DNA from: an uncultured cyanobacterium
GTDB taxonomy: Bacteria > Cyanobacteriota > Cyanobacteriia > Cyanobacteriales > Chroococcidiopsidaceae
DNA length: 29,935 nucleotides
Direction of reading: 5' to 3'
Assembly: GCA_946221495.1 (NCBI GenBank)
Contig: CAMIFA010000048.1
Location: 1-29,935 of the forward strand
This document shows, piece by piece, positions 1 to 8,149 of this stretch (position 1 is the stretch's first letter; the number at the start of each line of letters is the position of its first letter). The notes under the pieces were generated by a model, which saw only the letters and a list, made by a program, of their open reading frames with translations, was not told the origin of the DNA and made no database searches. The position numbers and the translations under genes are program-made.

Positions 1-1
1 T

Positions 2-211
2 GGCTTCCCAGGTGCACCGAGCGGTGGTAGTGGTTCCGGCGGTGGCTTCCCAGGTGCACCGAGCGGTGGTAGTGGTTCCGGCGGTGGCTTCCCAGGTGCA
101 CCGAGCGGTGGTAGTGGTTCCGGCGGTGGCTTCCCAGGTGCACCGAGCGGTGGTAGTGGTTCCGGCGGTGGCTTCCCAGGTATGCCCAGCGGTGGTTCCG
201 GTGGCGGTAAT
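2..211 (+). repeat. 42-bp in-frame tandem repeat
   Basis: Four nearly identical 42-bp units and a fifth diverged unit (from 170), each encoding 14 residues. The array probably continues beyond the left edge. The near identity of the units points to recent expansion or homogenisation, and copy number may vary between strains. Confidence 0.95.
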
Positions 212-1117
212 CCTTCCACTGATAGTGGTAAGAATAACCCCTTCACAACTGGTGATGTCTACAAGTGGGACTTAGATTCGGTAGTTGACGCTCCTGCCTC
301 AGCTAGCACTACAAGAGACTTGCTTGCTGGCTTACCTAGTAGTGGAAACAATGACCCCCTCACTGGCGGTGGTAACTTACCCTCTAGTGATGGCAGCCTC
401 CCCTTACCTTTTAACAACGAAAACTGGCCCTTTGGTGAGGAAAGCCTATTCGCTGGTCGTAGCCAAAATGCTAGCGATAATACCACGATTGGTAATGGTA
501 ACTGGCACTATGGTAGTGACAACGCTACCCTGGGAAATGGTAACTGGCACTTCGGCGATAATAATGCCACGATTGGTAATGGTAACTGGCACTTCGGCGA
601 TAATAATGCCACGATTGGTAATGGCAATTGGTATGTCGGTAGTGGCAATACAGTCGTTGGTGAAGGTAATCAGTTAACTGGTGATGACAATTTAGTCTTT
701 GGTAATCCCACTGGAGGAACTAGCCGGAGTTTCAGTGGCGATGGCAACATCATCATTGGTACTGAAGATTGGTCAATTGCTATTAGTCGCGATGCTATCA
801 GCGATGAGACAGATGAGCTACTTAATGGTGGTTTATCTAATTTCCTCAAGGATGACAACACTAGTAGTCAGCAACTTTCTTCTGGTATTGAGTCTCTGAT
901 CAACCAAGTTGGTCAAGGTTTCACTTATTTAATAGCTGAAGGTTGGAATTCTAATCAGCTATTGCCTAGTCAAGGCAGTAGCACGAATTACAATAGTGCT
1001 GCTAATACTAGCTTCAGTAGTGATGAACTTCTGACAACGGTTACTGGCATTCCAGCTAATGGCATAACGAATGCTAATTCGGCGGTTGTGCCGCAGAACC
1101 TGGCTCAACTCTTGTAA
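2..1117 (+). CDS. Gly/Asn-rich repeat protein, C-terminal part (5' end outside window)
   Basis: The reading frame is open from the left edge to the TAA at 1115, so this is a 5'-truncated gene of at least 371 codons; the ATG at 182 is internal. The visible N-terminal part is a tandem 14-residue unit (GFPGAPSGGSGSGG) encoded by nearly identical 42-bp repeats starting at 2, 44, 86, 128 and, diverged, 170. A Gly/Ser/Asn-rich stretch follows, then 11 heptads (479-709) of the pattern N-x-x-[I/L/F/V]-G-x-x, such as NATIGNG and NWHFGDN. The heptads pair into a 14-residue repeat resembling the beta-roll repeats of YadA-type adhesin heads. The last 135 residues are non-repetitive, Ser/Asn/Gln-rich, with no membrane segment or sorting motif I recognise. 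Low-complexity composition suggests a surface or extracellular structural protein, but this is inference. The family is not identified. Confidence 0.8.
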   Translation, partial: GFPGAPSGGSGSGGGFPGAPSGGSGSGGGFPGAPSGGSGSGGGFPGAPSGGSGSGGGFPGMPSGGSGGGNPSTDSGKNNPFTTGDVYKWDLDSVVDAPASASTTRDLLAGLPSSGNNDPLTGGGNLPSSDGSLPLPFNNENWPFGEESLFAGRSQNASDNTTIGNGNWHYGSDNATLGNGNWHFGDNNATIGNGNWHFGDNNATIGNGNWYVGSGNTVVGEGNQLTGDDNLVFGNPTGGTSRSFSGDGNIIIGTEDWSIAISRDAISDETDELLNGGLSNFLKDDNTSSQQLSSGIESLINQVGQGFTYLIAEGWNSNQLLPSQGSSTNYNSAANTSFSSDELLTTVTGIPANGITNANSAVVPQNLAQLL

Positions 1118-1135
1118 GTATACTCATTGAAAACT

Positions 1136-1263
1136 AGACTTCTTGCACGAATACTGTATTGTCATGTTGAGCAAGCGCAAATCTTATAGGTTATTCAATT
1201 TGTACTCTACGGGAAACAAGCTACAAAACGACACTGATATTTTTTGATTTGTGCAAGAGGTCT
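1136..1263. mobile_element. MITE-like element, 128 bp
   Basis: Inverted ends AGACTTCTTGCAC (1136-1148) and GTGCAAGAGGTCT (1251-1263) match at 12 of 13 positions, and the similarity extends four more bases inward with one mismatch. A possible 3-bp target duplication, ACT, lies on each side. There is no coding capacity inside. It sits just downstream of the repeat-protein stop codon. Confidence 0.6.
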
Positions 1264-1721
1264 ACTGTAAATAGCCAGAGTCACTGGATTCATAAACCCC
1301 CAGTACCCCTTCAAGTTGCATCATTTTCAATTCATTCATTAAACGAATAGTAATCTAGGTATGGGTTTTAGTTTCAACATAGCGGATGTGAAGATTGAGA
1401 GGATATAAGGCGAGGAACACAATCTGGAAAGGACAAGTCCAGGGTGTTACCCAAGGTGACGCGATCGCTCAAGTATAATTTCCATCTCAAATTTTTAAAG
1501 TGGCTGCACAAAGAAATCCACTTAAGTAGATACTGCTCTCCTCAAATAGTTTTTACAACACAATCATTACCCGTAATGTTGCTGCTGGATGCAACAGACA
1601 CCCAGCTACTCTACTTCATTAAACAAAAAGAATTGGAGTAGGAGTTATTGCATCTACTCCTAATTGTTTGTGAGCGATCGCACTCTTATCTTACTTTCCC
1701 AAAATCGTACATTACAGAACT
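1264..1721. other. intergenic region, no supported gene
   Basis: Apart from two HIP1 octamers (near 1461 and 1674) I see nothing firm here. A GTG-initiated frame of 65 codons at 1444-1641 has no ribosome binding site and no recognisable domain, so I do not call it a gene. Confidence 0.5.
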
Positions 1722-3353
1722 ATGCAGACTTGCCCTACTATTACCTCCGCATGGCAACAGCTAAAAAATCAAGAAATTAGCTGCACCCAAGCACTCTCAA
1801 TGCTGGTAGACGCGCAAGGAAATGTTAACTCGTCGCTACTCGATCGCGATGTTAGTTCTAGATTTTGGCGACACTTTTCTGACAGAAGTTCTTTACCGTC
1901 AACAATTCCCTTGCTACTGTGGCAAGGCTGCTACTATTTGGGTAGCTCAGTCACGCACACACCCGCAGTGATTCAGAACCTGAGCGATCGCACTGGCAAC
2001 ACCATTAAGATTATTCCAATTACTGACAAAAGCTATCGCGCCTGTCACACCCAAAACCTAAATAATCAACTCATCAGCTCAGTTTCTCTAGTAAATAAAT
2101 TCACCGAGCAGCACGAACCAGAAAACCTCACTCAAACCACAGAACTCAATCTTTCTAGAGCAGCTGACCAGATTGAGCGGATTAAAACTCTGCTTAGTAG
2201 TGCTTTACGCAACCGTGCTAGCGATATTCACCTTGAACCGATGCTAGAAGGCTTAAGAGTAAGGTATCGCATTGATGGCGTACTGCGGGATATAACTACC
2301 TTGCCTACTGACTTGAGCCGCCGCGTAATTGTCGCTCTCAAAGTAATGTGTAACATGGACATCTCCGAAAGCCGTCGTCCCCAAGATGGACGCATTGAGG
2401 AGAAATATACCACCAGCGAACAAACGCAACTAGAAATGGATCTGCGAGTCAGTACCCTACCATGTGTGGGTGGCGAAAAAGCTGTGATTCGCTTGCTACC
2501 TCGCCAAAATCCTTATTCTGACCTAGAAAACTTAGGCTTTTCTCCAGAAACGCTATCAATTTATAAAACATGGTTGCAGCAACCCCAGGGAATGATTATT
2601 CTGACTGGTCCTACTGGTTCTGGTAAAACTAGTACCCTCTACACCAGTCTGCAAGCTGTGGCTCAAGAACAAGTCAATGTAGTGACAGTGGAAGATCCGG
2701 TAGAGTATGTATTGCCCCGGATCACTCAAACTGGAGTCCAAGAAGCAGCAGGCATGACGTTTGCCGCCGGGTTACGGGCAATTCTCCGCCAAGATCCAGA
2801 TATTATTATGGTGGGAGAAATTCGAGATCACGAAACAGCCGAAACCGCAGTCCGAGCAGCACTGACAGGACATTTGGTATTTACTACACTGCACACTAAT
2901 GATGCTGTAGGTGCGATTCCCCGTCTGAAAGATATTGGTCCTGATCCGGGTTTAGTTAGTGATGCGCTACTGGGAATTATCGCCCAGAGACTAGTACGGC
3001 GCGTCTGCTCTTACTGTGGCGAATCCTACACTCCTACTGAGTCGGAGTTAAAGGTATTGAACTTGGATCACCAGATGCTATCAGGGACGACTTGGCGTAA
3101 GGGTAAGGGCTGTAGTGCGTGTTTTAATTCTGGTTACTTAGGGCGAGAGGCAATTATCGAGTTACTAGATATCGACGATACTGTGCGGCAGATCATCTAC
3201 GAAGGCACGATGACGCAGTTACATCGCTATTTGAGAAATATCAATTTTGCCTCATTTCGCAATGCCGCGATTGAGAAAGTTCAAAGTGGCTTGACTACAG
3301 TTGAGGAAGTTTTGCGGGTTATCCCTCGCAGTGCTTTATCTACTAATCGTTAA
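1722..3353 (+). CDS. PilB/GspE-type secretion ATPase
   Basis: A 543-residue AAA+ motor ATPase of the type IV pilus/type II secretion family, expected to be cytoplasmic and to drive pilin or pseudopilin assembly as a hexamer. Walker A is GPTGSGKT (about 296-303), the Asp box region follows (VEDPVEY), and Walker B with the arginine-rich strand is IIMVGEIRD (361-369). The His box region reads LTGHLVFTTLHTND. Two CxxC pairs (429/432 and 464/467) form the zinc site typical of PilB and GspE. The SDIHLEP motif of the N2 domain is present. The first about 150 residues are short and divergent compared with the roughly 670-residue main cyanobacterial PilB, so this is probably a second paralog. No other pilus genes are adjacent. 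No clear Shine-Dalgarno precedes the ATG. Confidence 0.88.
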   Translation: MQTCPTITSAWQQLKNQEISCTQALSMLVDAQGNVNSSLLDRDVSSRFWRHFSDRSSLPSTIPLLLWQGCYYLGSSVTHTPAVIQNLSDRTGNTIKIIPITDKSYRACHTQNLNNQLISSVSLVNKFTEQHEPENLTQTTELNLSRAADQIERIKTLLSSALRNRASDIHLEPMLEGLRVRYRIDGVLRDITTLPTDLSRRVIVALKVMCNMDISESRRPQDGRIEEKYTTSEQTQLEMDLRVSTLPCVGGEKAVIRLLPRQNPYSDLENLGFSPETLSIYKTWLQQPQGMIILTGPTGSGKTSTLYTSLQAVAQEQVNVVTVEDPVEYVLPRITQTGVQEAAGMTFAAGLRAILRQDPDIIMVGEIRDHETAETAVRAALTGHLVFTTLHTNDAVGAIPRLKDIGPDPGLVSDALLGIIAQRLVRRVCSYCGESYTPTESELKVLNLDHQMLSGTTWRKGKGCSACFNSGYLGREAIIELLDIDDTVRQIIYEGTMTQLHRYLRNINFASFRNAAIEKVQSGLTTVEEVLRVIPRSALSTNR

Positions 3354-3388
3354 GGTGAAGTGGCAGCTTGTGATCTCTACTTTTTAAT

Positions 3389-3580
3389 GCGATGCCTGCG
3401 GCGGTATGCTCTATGCTCTATGCTCTTCGACCATGCTTCGCAAACGACCATGCTAGCCTGCGGCAACGCCAGGGGCGAACGCAAACGACCATGCTGACGC
3501 TCGAAGACTCGCTACCGCTAAACGCTGCGCTACACTTCGTGAACGCTAACGCAAACGCTGTGCGACTATCGCCCAGCATT
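3389..3580. repeat. dense cluster of short direct repeats
   Basis: The spacer between the ATPase gene and the TPR gene is built of small repeats. TGCTCTA is repeated about three times near 3407-3425. CGCAAACGACCATGCT occurs twice (near 3440 and 3480). Repeated AACGC-type words fill 3525-3565. Both strands stay open here, but the translations are repeat artefacts. This resembles the STRR-type interspersed repeats common in cyanobacterial genomes. Confidence 0.7.
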
Positions 3581-3657
3581 TCCTTTAACTTCTGCCATAT
3601 CACATATGAAGTTACACTCAGGTAGAACTAAGATGCTACCAGTACCGAGTGCTAATA

Positions 3658-4131
3658 ATGCTGGAAACGCCACAATTAACTTACACGATCGCTGCTACTG
3701 TAGTTATCTGCTGTTTGCTTGCTCTTGGCTTCTTCGTCCGTGAAGGAATCACTACCGCAAATGCATACAAACAGGGGGTAGCGCTGTATCAGGAAAAAAA
3801 CTACAAAGATGCAGAGACAGCTTTTCGCAATGTGCTTTCTCGGCATCCTAGCAATGACATGGTTAGGTTGCTGTTGGGGGAAGCTTTGATGCAGCAAGAC
3901 AAAGTGGAAGATGCGATCGCTCAGTGGCAAGAGTTGATTAATCGCGCTCCTAAAAATGTCGATGCTTACTTGCGATTAGGGAATGCTTTAATTAAGCAAG
4001 ACAAAGTGGGTGAAGCGATCGCCGTTCTGGAAACAGCCAAAGATTTATTGAAAGCACAGCGCAATGTGCAAAAAGCTGAGTCTGTTGAGCAACTTTTAGA
4101 TGAAATAAGCACCCAACGGAGTTTAACCTAG
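3658..4131 (+). CDS. membrane-anchored TPR protein
   Basis: A 157-residue protein with one N-terminal hydrophobic segment (about residues 8-27, TIAATVVICCLLALGFFV) followed by tandem TPR units. The first starts around AYKQGVALYQEKNYKDAETA, with two further helix-turn-helix units containing the A-x-LG and EAI-type signatures. It probably sits on the cytoplasmic or thylakoid membrane and mediates protein contacts; the partner is unknown. I use the ATG at 3658; a GTG three codons earlier (3649) is possible. Neither has a strong Shine-Dalgarno. The gene ends 25 nt before cobA-hemD on the same strand, so the two may be cotranscribed. Confidence 0.75.
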   Translation: MLETPQLTYTIAATVVICCLLALGFFVREGITTANAYKQGVALYQEKNYKDAETAFRNVLSRHPSNDMVRLLLGEALMQQDKVEDAIAQWQELINRAPKNVDAYLRLGNALIKQDKVGEAIAVLETAKDLLKAQRNVQKAESVEQLLDEISTQRSLT

Positions 4132-4156
4132 AATCTATTAATCTGAAAGCTAAATC

Positions 4157-5701
4157 ATGACTTGCAGTGGTAAAGTTTACCTCGTCGGTGCTGGATTAGG
4201 AGATGTTGGTTATCTAACTGTTAAAGCACAACAATTACTGGCTGAGGCAGATGTGTTGATCTACGATGCTTTGGTAGATGCCCAGTTGTTGCAGTTAGTA
4301 AAACTCAATTGCTTAAAGCTAGATGTTGGTAAACGAGGTGGAAAACTCAGTACACCGCAAGCAGAGATTAATAAGCTGTTAGTTGAGCATTGTCTTCAAG
4401 GTAAATTAGTTGTGCGGCTTAAAAGTGGTGATCCGTTTATTTTTGGTCGCTCTACTTCCGAAATTCAAACATTAATCAAGGCGGGTTGTGCGTTTGAAGT
4501 AGTACCAGGAATTTCATCGGCACTAGCAGCACCCTTACTAGCAGGAATTCCCCTTACAGATCCAGTTTTGAGTCGCTGTTTCGCCATTTTGACAGCGCAT
4601 GATCCAGATCAGCTAGACTGGGAAGCTTTAGCGCAGATAGAGACGCTAGTAGTTTTAATGGGAGGACAACAGCTAGCAAAGATTGTGCATCAGTTGCTAC
4701 GACATGGGCGATCGCGTCAAACACCAATTGCAGTAATTCAATGGGCGGGATGTCTGCAACAACAGATTTGGACAGATGAATTAGAAAATATTGTTGCTAA
4801 AACAGCTGGTGTGTCCCTCTCACCAGTTGTAATTGTAATTGGCGAAGTTGTAGGACTACGCAAGTATTTACAATCTAATATGAACAACACTGAAAAGTCT
4901 CCTTCCCCAGCCTCCCCCGCTTCCCCAGCTCTTTCTTACCCCCTAGCGGGTAAAACAATTTTAGTCACGCGCTCAGTTGGACAGTCAAGCCAATTTAGCG
5001 ATCGCCTCCGGGAAGCAGGCGCGAATGTAATTGAAATGCCGACATTAGAAATTGTGCCTCCTGCGAGTTGGTACGCTTTGGATCAAGCGATCGCGCATTT
5101 GTTAGGCTTTGATTGGTTGATTTTGACTTCAACTAATGGCGTAGATTATTTTTTTGAGCGCCTAGAAGCACAAAAATTAGATGCGCGGGCGCTATTCGGA
5201 GTAAAAATTGCCGTAGTGGGTGAGAAAACAGCTGCTAGTCTCAAGCAACAAGGGCTAAAACCAGATTTTATCCCACCAGATTTTGTCGCCGATTCCCTCG
5301 TTGCCAATTTTCCCGAGTCGCTACAAGGCAAAAAAGTGTTATTTCCCAGAGTAGAAACTGGGGGACGAGAAATTTTAGTTAAAGAATTAACTGCTAAAGG
5401 TGCAGAAGTTGTAGAAGTGGCAGCGTATCAATCGCGGTGTCCAGAAGGAATCCCGCCAGCAGCCTTAGAAGCGCTGCAACGTCAAGCAGTGGATATAATT
5501 ACCTTTGCTAGTTCTAAAACAGTGCAGAATTTCTGTCATCTTTTAGAGCTTAATGGTGGTGCTAATTTAGACTCAGTTTGTATTGCCTCTATTGGTCCTC
5601 AAACTTCTAAAACTTGTGTATCTTTGTTAGGACGGGTGGATGTAGAAGCAGAAGAATATACAATGGATGGTTTATTTCAATCACTTGTAAAAATTGCTTA
5701 A
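4157..5701 (+). CDS. cobA-hemD: uroporphyrinogen-III C-methyltransferase / uroporphyrinogen-III synthase fusion
   Basis: A 514-residue bifunctional protein. Residues about 5-240 are the SAM-dependent SUMT domain: VYLVGAGLGD near the N-terminus, the GKRGG motif (58-62), VRLKSGDPFIFGR (86-98) and VVPGISSALAAPLLAG (115-130). It methylates uroporphyrinogen III at C2 and C7 to precorrin-2, toward siroheme and cobalamin. Residues about 263-510 are HemD, which closes and inverts ring D of hydroxymethylbilane, beginning with LAGKTILVTR. The two are joined by a Ser/Pro/Ala linker (about 245-262) encoded by a C-rich repeat. Having both steps on one chain fits channelling of uroporphyrinogen III toward methylation. 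The usual GAGPGD reads GAGLGD. The downstream neighbour coaE is 117 nt away on the same strand. Confidence 0.93.
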   Translation: MTCSGKVYLVGAGLGDVGYLTVKAQQLLAEADVLIYDALVDAQLLQLVKLNCLKLDVGKRGGKLSTPQAEINKLLVEHCLQGKLVVRLKSGDPFIFGRSTSEIQTLIKAGCAFEVVPGISSALAAPLLAGIPLTDPVLSRCFAILTAHDPDQLDWEALAQIETLVVLMGGQQLAKIVHQLLRHGRSRQTPIAVIQWAGCLQQQIWTDELENIVAKTAGVSLSPVVIVIGEVVGLRKYLQSNMNNTEKSPSPASPASPALSYPLAGKTILVTRSVGQSSQFSDRLREAGANVIEMPTLEIVPPASWYALDQAIAHLLGFDWLILTSTNGVDYFFERLEAQKLDARALFGVKIAVVGEKTAASLKQQGLKPDFIPPDFVADSLVANFPESLQGKKVLFPRVETGGREILVKELTAKGAEVVEVAAYQSRCPEGIPPAALEALQRQAVDIITFASSKTVQNFCHLLELNGGANLDSVCIASIGPQTSKTCVSLLGRVDVEAEEYTMDGLFQSLVKIA

Positions 5702-5796
5702 TTTACAGAAGATAGTTTTTCACAACTAAGCTGAAGTAAATCTTTCGCTACAAAACAATTTAAAAGAACTATCAATTATTGTTTAGTAGATGTATT

Positions 5797-5826
5797 GATG
5801 ACTATTGACTATTGATTAATGACTAA
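5797..5826 (+). repeat. heptameric STRR running into the coaE start codon
   Basis: Heptamers TGACTAT, TGACTAT, TGATTAA, TGACTAA follow without gaps from 5799. The junction of the third and fourth units supplies the ATG of coaE at 5819. No Shine-Dalgarno is visible in front of this start. Confidence 0.75.
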
Positions 5827-6409
5827 ACGCATTATTGGTTTAACAGGAGGAATTAGTACCGGAAAGACTACAGTTTCTAATTACTTAGCAAATCAGCAAT
5901 TACCTATTTTAGATGCCGATATTTATGCAAGAGTTGCTGTTGCACTTGGTTCACCAGTTTTAAAGGCGATCGCTCACCGCTACGGTTCAGATATTCTACT
6001 ATCAGATGGTAGCCTCAATCGCCAGAAGTTAGGTCAAATTATCTTTAATAATGATGATGAGCGGCATTGGTTAGAACAGCAAATTCATCCTGATGTCCGT
6101 AAGCGGTTTATAACAGCAATTAATGAATTATCTACACAAACAGTAGTGTTAGTAATACCTTTGCTGTTTGAAGCTGGCATGAGTGATTTAGTAACAGAAA
6201 TCTGGGTTGTGTATTGTTCACCGCAACAGCAACTACAAAGATTAATGCAGCGCGATCAGTTAACTTTAGAACAGGCACAAGCGCGGATTAATAGCCAAAT
6301 GCCAATTCAAGAAAAGTGCGATCGCGCTGACGTAATTTTAGATAACTCCTCTAGCCTAGAAGTCTTGCTTAAACAAATCGATGTAGCTTTAAAAATTCCA
6401 AATCAGTGA
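5819..6409 (+). CDS. coaE: dephospho-CoA kinase
   Basis: A 196-residue P-loop kinase that phosphorylates the 3'-hydroxyl of dephospho-CoA, the last step of coenzyme A synthesis, in the cytoplasm. The Walker A region GLTGGISTGKTT starts at residue 7. The substrate-site LDAD (32-35) and the lid region QRLMQRDQLTLEQAQARINSQM are intact, as is the VIPLLFE segment. Length is normal for bacterial CoaE. The start codon lies inside a heptamer repeat array. It is convergent with the pspA-like gene, whose end lies 20 nt away. Confidence 0.93.
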   Translation: MTKRIIGLTGGISTGKTTVSNYLANQQLPILDADIYARVAVALGSPVLKAIAHRYGSDILLSDGSLNRQKLGQIIFNNDDERHWLEQQIHPDVRKRFITAINELSTQTVVLVIPLLFEAGMSDLVTEIWVVYCSPQQQLQRLMQRDQLTLEQAQARINSQMPIQEKCDRADVILDNSSSLEVLLKQIDVALKIPNQ

Positions 6410-6429
6410 CACACTTATGACTTTTGGTG

Positions 6430-7158
6430 CTATTGCTTTTCGGGTGGTGAATCTTTGATAGTAGCTGAGGAGCTAGGCAGTTGAGCAGGATTATCTGTAC
6501 CAGTTAGTAGCTGCGTTTTCATTGCAGCCAGTTCTGTATCAATATCATTGCTAGCTTCTAGAGAAGCAAACTTCTTTTGTAAATCATCAGTTCCGAGTTC
6601 AGCGATCGCTTCTGATTGAGCTTCGAGTTGCAAAACTTTTTCTTCCATGCGCTCAAAGGCGTTTAAGGAACTAGTAGTGTTAACTCCGCCTAGCATTTCA
6701 TTAAGTCTGGTAGACGCTTCCGCAGAACGCGCCCGCGCGATATACATATCTTTTTTTGTTCTTGCTTCCCCTATTTTGCCTTCTAGCGTCTGCATATCTT
6801 TTTTGAGTCTGCCGACAATATCACTTTGTTGCTGAATCTGCGCTGTCATTGCGGCTGCGGTTTCTTCATAGGATCTCCGCTTGGTTAACGCTTCTCGTGC
6901 TAAAGTTTCATTGCCTTGTTGCAGGGCAAGTTGGGCGCGTTGATACCAGCCGTCTGCTGTAGATTGAGCTTGATGTGCTTGTCTTTCAGTGCGTTTTTGA
7001 GTAGCGATCGCCGCCGCTACAGCTTGCCGCAGTTGAATTAAATCATTCTGCATATCCGCAACTGCTTGTTCCAGAATCTTTTCTGGATCTTCTGCTTGAC
7101 CAATTAAAGCGTTAATATTAGCGCGAATTACACGCAGGATGCGGTCAATCAGTCCCAT
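6430..7158 (-). CDS. PspA/IM30 (VIPP1) family membrane-remodelling protein
   Basis: A 242-residue, almost wholly alpha-helical protein of the ESCRT-III-like PspA/IM30 family. It starts MGLIDRILRVIRANINALI, an amphipathic membrane-binding helix 0, followed by the family signature AEDPEKILEQAVADMQ and long coiled-coil helices rich in A, Q, K and E to about residue 215. The tail (about 222-242) is a Pro/Ser-rich linker without the extra C-terminal helix that marks most cyanobacterial VIPP1 proteins, so a PspA-type stress protein is more likely than VIPP1. Its role would be thylakoid or cytoplasmic membrane repair. A GGAG Shine-Dalgarno lies 7 nt before the ATG. Confidence 0.88.
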   Translation of the reverse strand: MGLIDRILRVIRANINALIGQAEDPEKILEQAVADMQNDLIQLRQAVAAAIATQKRTERQAHQAQSTADGWYQRAQLALQQGNETLAREALTKRRSYEETAAAMTAQIQQQSDIVGRLKKDMQTLEGKIGEARTKKDMYIARARSAEASTRLNEMLGGVNTTSSLNAFERMEEKVLQLEAQSEAIAELGTDDLQKKFASLEASNDIDTELAAMKTQLLTGTDNPAQLPSSSATIKDSPPEKQ

Positions 7159-7392
7159 GACGGCTCTCCAATTTTGGTAAGGCTACCCAGTGACTTCTTT
7201 CCTAGTTCAGTAGATTTAGTTGGGTATTAAACTCATACTACCGTACCTTCTTTACCAGCAGGAAATGGAGACTAGGTAAATTATTTTGCTTACTTTTGAC
7301 TGTGGAAAGAATGAAGTAAGAATGCTCTAATCTTCGGAAATCTGAACAAAGACACAATCAAAGAACGGTTCAACTGCTTTAACCTTCTGTTT

Positions 7393-8013
7393 TCATACCA
7401 TCCATGCCGCCTCAAAAAAGTCTCGTTCACATAACATTGCATAGCGGTAGGTGGAATGTACTTGGGGCGTAGCGCTAGTGTACCGTTCTGCTAAAGTTTC
7501 TAATTGTTGAGCCAACTGCTCAAACTCTGGAGAGTTGTAAGTGTAAATCCAGTTGGCATACTCGTGGTTTGAAACTCCACCGGACGCGAGTTGTTGCCCT
7601 AAGAAGGCATAAAGACGCATACAGGGTAACATGGCAACGGTTGTTAACCCTATATCACTACCCCATGCAGTAGCCAGTAAGAAGTCGGTGTAACGCCGTG
7701 TAGCTGGTTGAGGTTGAACAGCACGCAAGTTAACTTCCCAGGTGGCGGCAAAATCTTGATGCAGACGAAGTTCTGCTAGCACACCAGCCGCTAAGTTGTG
7801 GAAAATCCCAAATCCCTCCCAGTCGGGTGACTTGGCAGCTACTACACTATATGCGCGCGCAAATGCTTCTAAAAAAAAGGCATCTTGTCCGACATAGTAG
7901 GCAAATTTTTTCCGCTCAAGTGTACCGTTACCAATGCCTTGCACAAAAGGATGTTTTAAACAAGCTTGTGCTAGGTCTTGATTTGCCTGCCATAATTCAC
8001 TAGCTACAGTCAA
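7393..8013 (-). CDS. tenA: TenA-family thiaminase II / aminopyrimidine aminohydrolase
   Basis: A 206-residue all-helical protein of the TenA/thiaminase II family, which hydrolyses the aminopyrimidine of degraded thiamin to HMP for salvage. The residues matching the catalytic set of Bacillus TenA are present: Asp44 (YYVGQDAFFL), Cys131 (MLPCMRLY) and Glu201 (FFEAAW). The canonical Cys puts it in the TenA_C-type group. The start is a TTG at 8013, chosen because the family begins just before the L-W-x-x-N motif; no ATG lies upstream in frame. I looked for a THI-box riboswitch in the leader and saw none. It is divergent from the DciA-like gene. Confidence 0.85.
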   Translation of the reverse strand: MTVASELWQANQDLAQACLKHPFVQGIGNGTLERKKFAYYVGQDAFFLEAFARAYSVVAAKSPDWEGFGIFHNLAAGVLAELRLHQDFAATWEVNLRAVQPQPATRRYTDFLLATAWGSDIGLTTVAMLPCMRLYAFLGQQLASGGVSNHEYANWIYTYNSPEFEQLAQQLETLAERYTSATPQVHSTYRYAMLCERDFFEAAWMV

Positions 8014-8149
8014 AGTTTTTATATTTTATATATGGATAAATTTGAGGGCTTGGATCTATTTTAGGGTTGAGTTAATCTCTCCGTAATGTGCTTCACAGGC
8101 AAAATAGGATTATAGAATCACAGGACAATTGCCAGCAGGATTAGCAAAA

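Noticed and set aside
2..211. CRISPR array
   Set aside because: The 42-bp units are contiguous without unique spacers and are in frame with a protein.
12..275. Repeat-containing reading frame rich in Val/Ala (HRAVVVVPAVASQV units)
   Set aside because: It is the same 42-bp repeat read in another frame; the Gly-rich frame runs on for 371 codons and is the real one.
1444..1641. GTG-initiated 65-codon frame
   Set aside because: No ribosome binding site, a HIP1 site within, no recognisable domain and no frame-preserving copy to support it.
3392..3625. Possible small protein genes on both strands in the repeat cluster
   Set aside because: Their codons are explained by the tandem repeats, and neither strand shows protein-like composition.
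5146..5331. Minus-strand reading frame within cobA-hemD
   Set aside because: Antisense shadow of a clear enzyme gene, with no independent start signal.
8014..8128. TPP riboswitch in front of tenA
   Set aside because: No THI-box core elements are present on the minus strand in this short leader.
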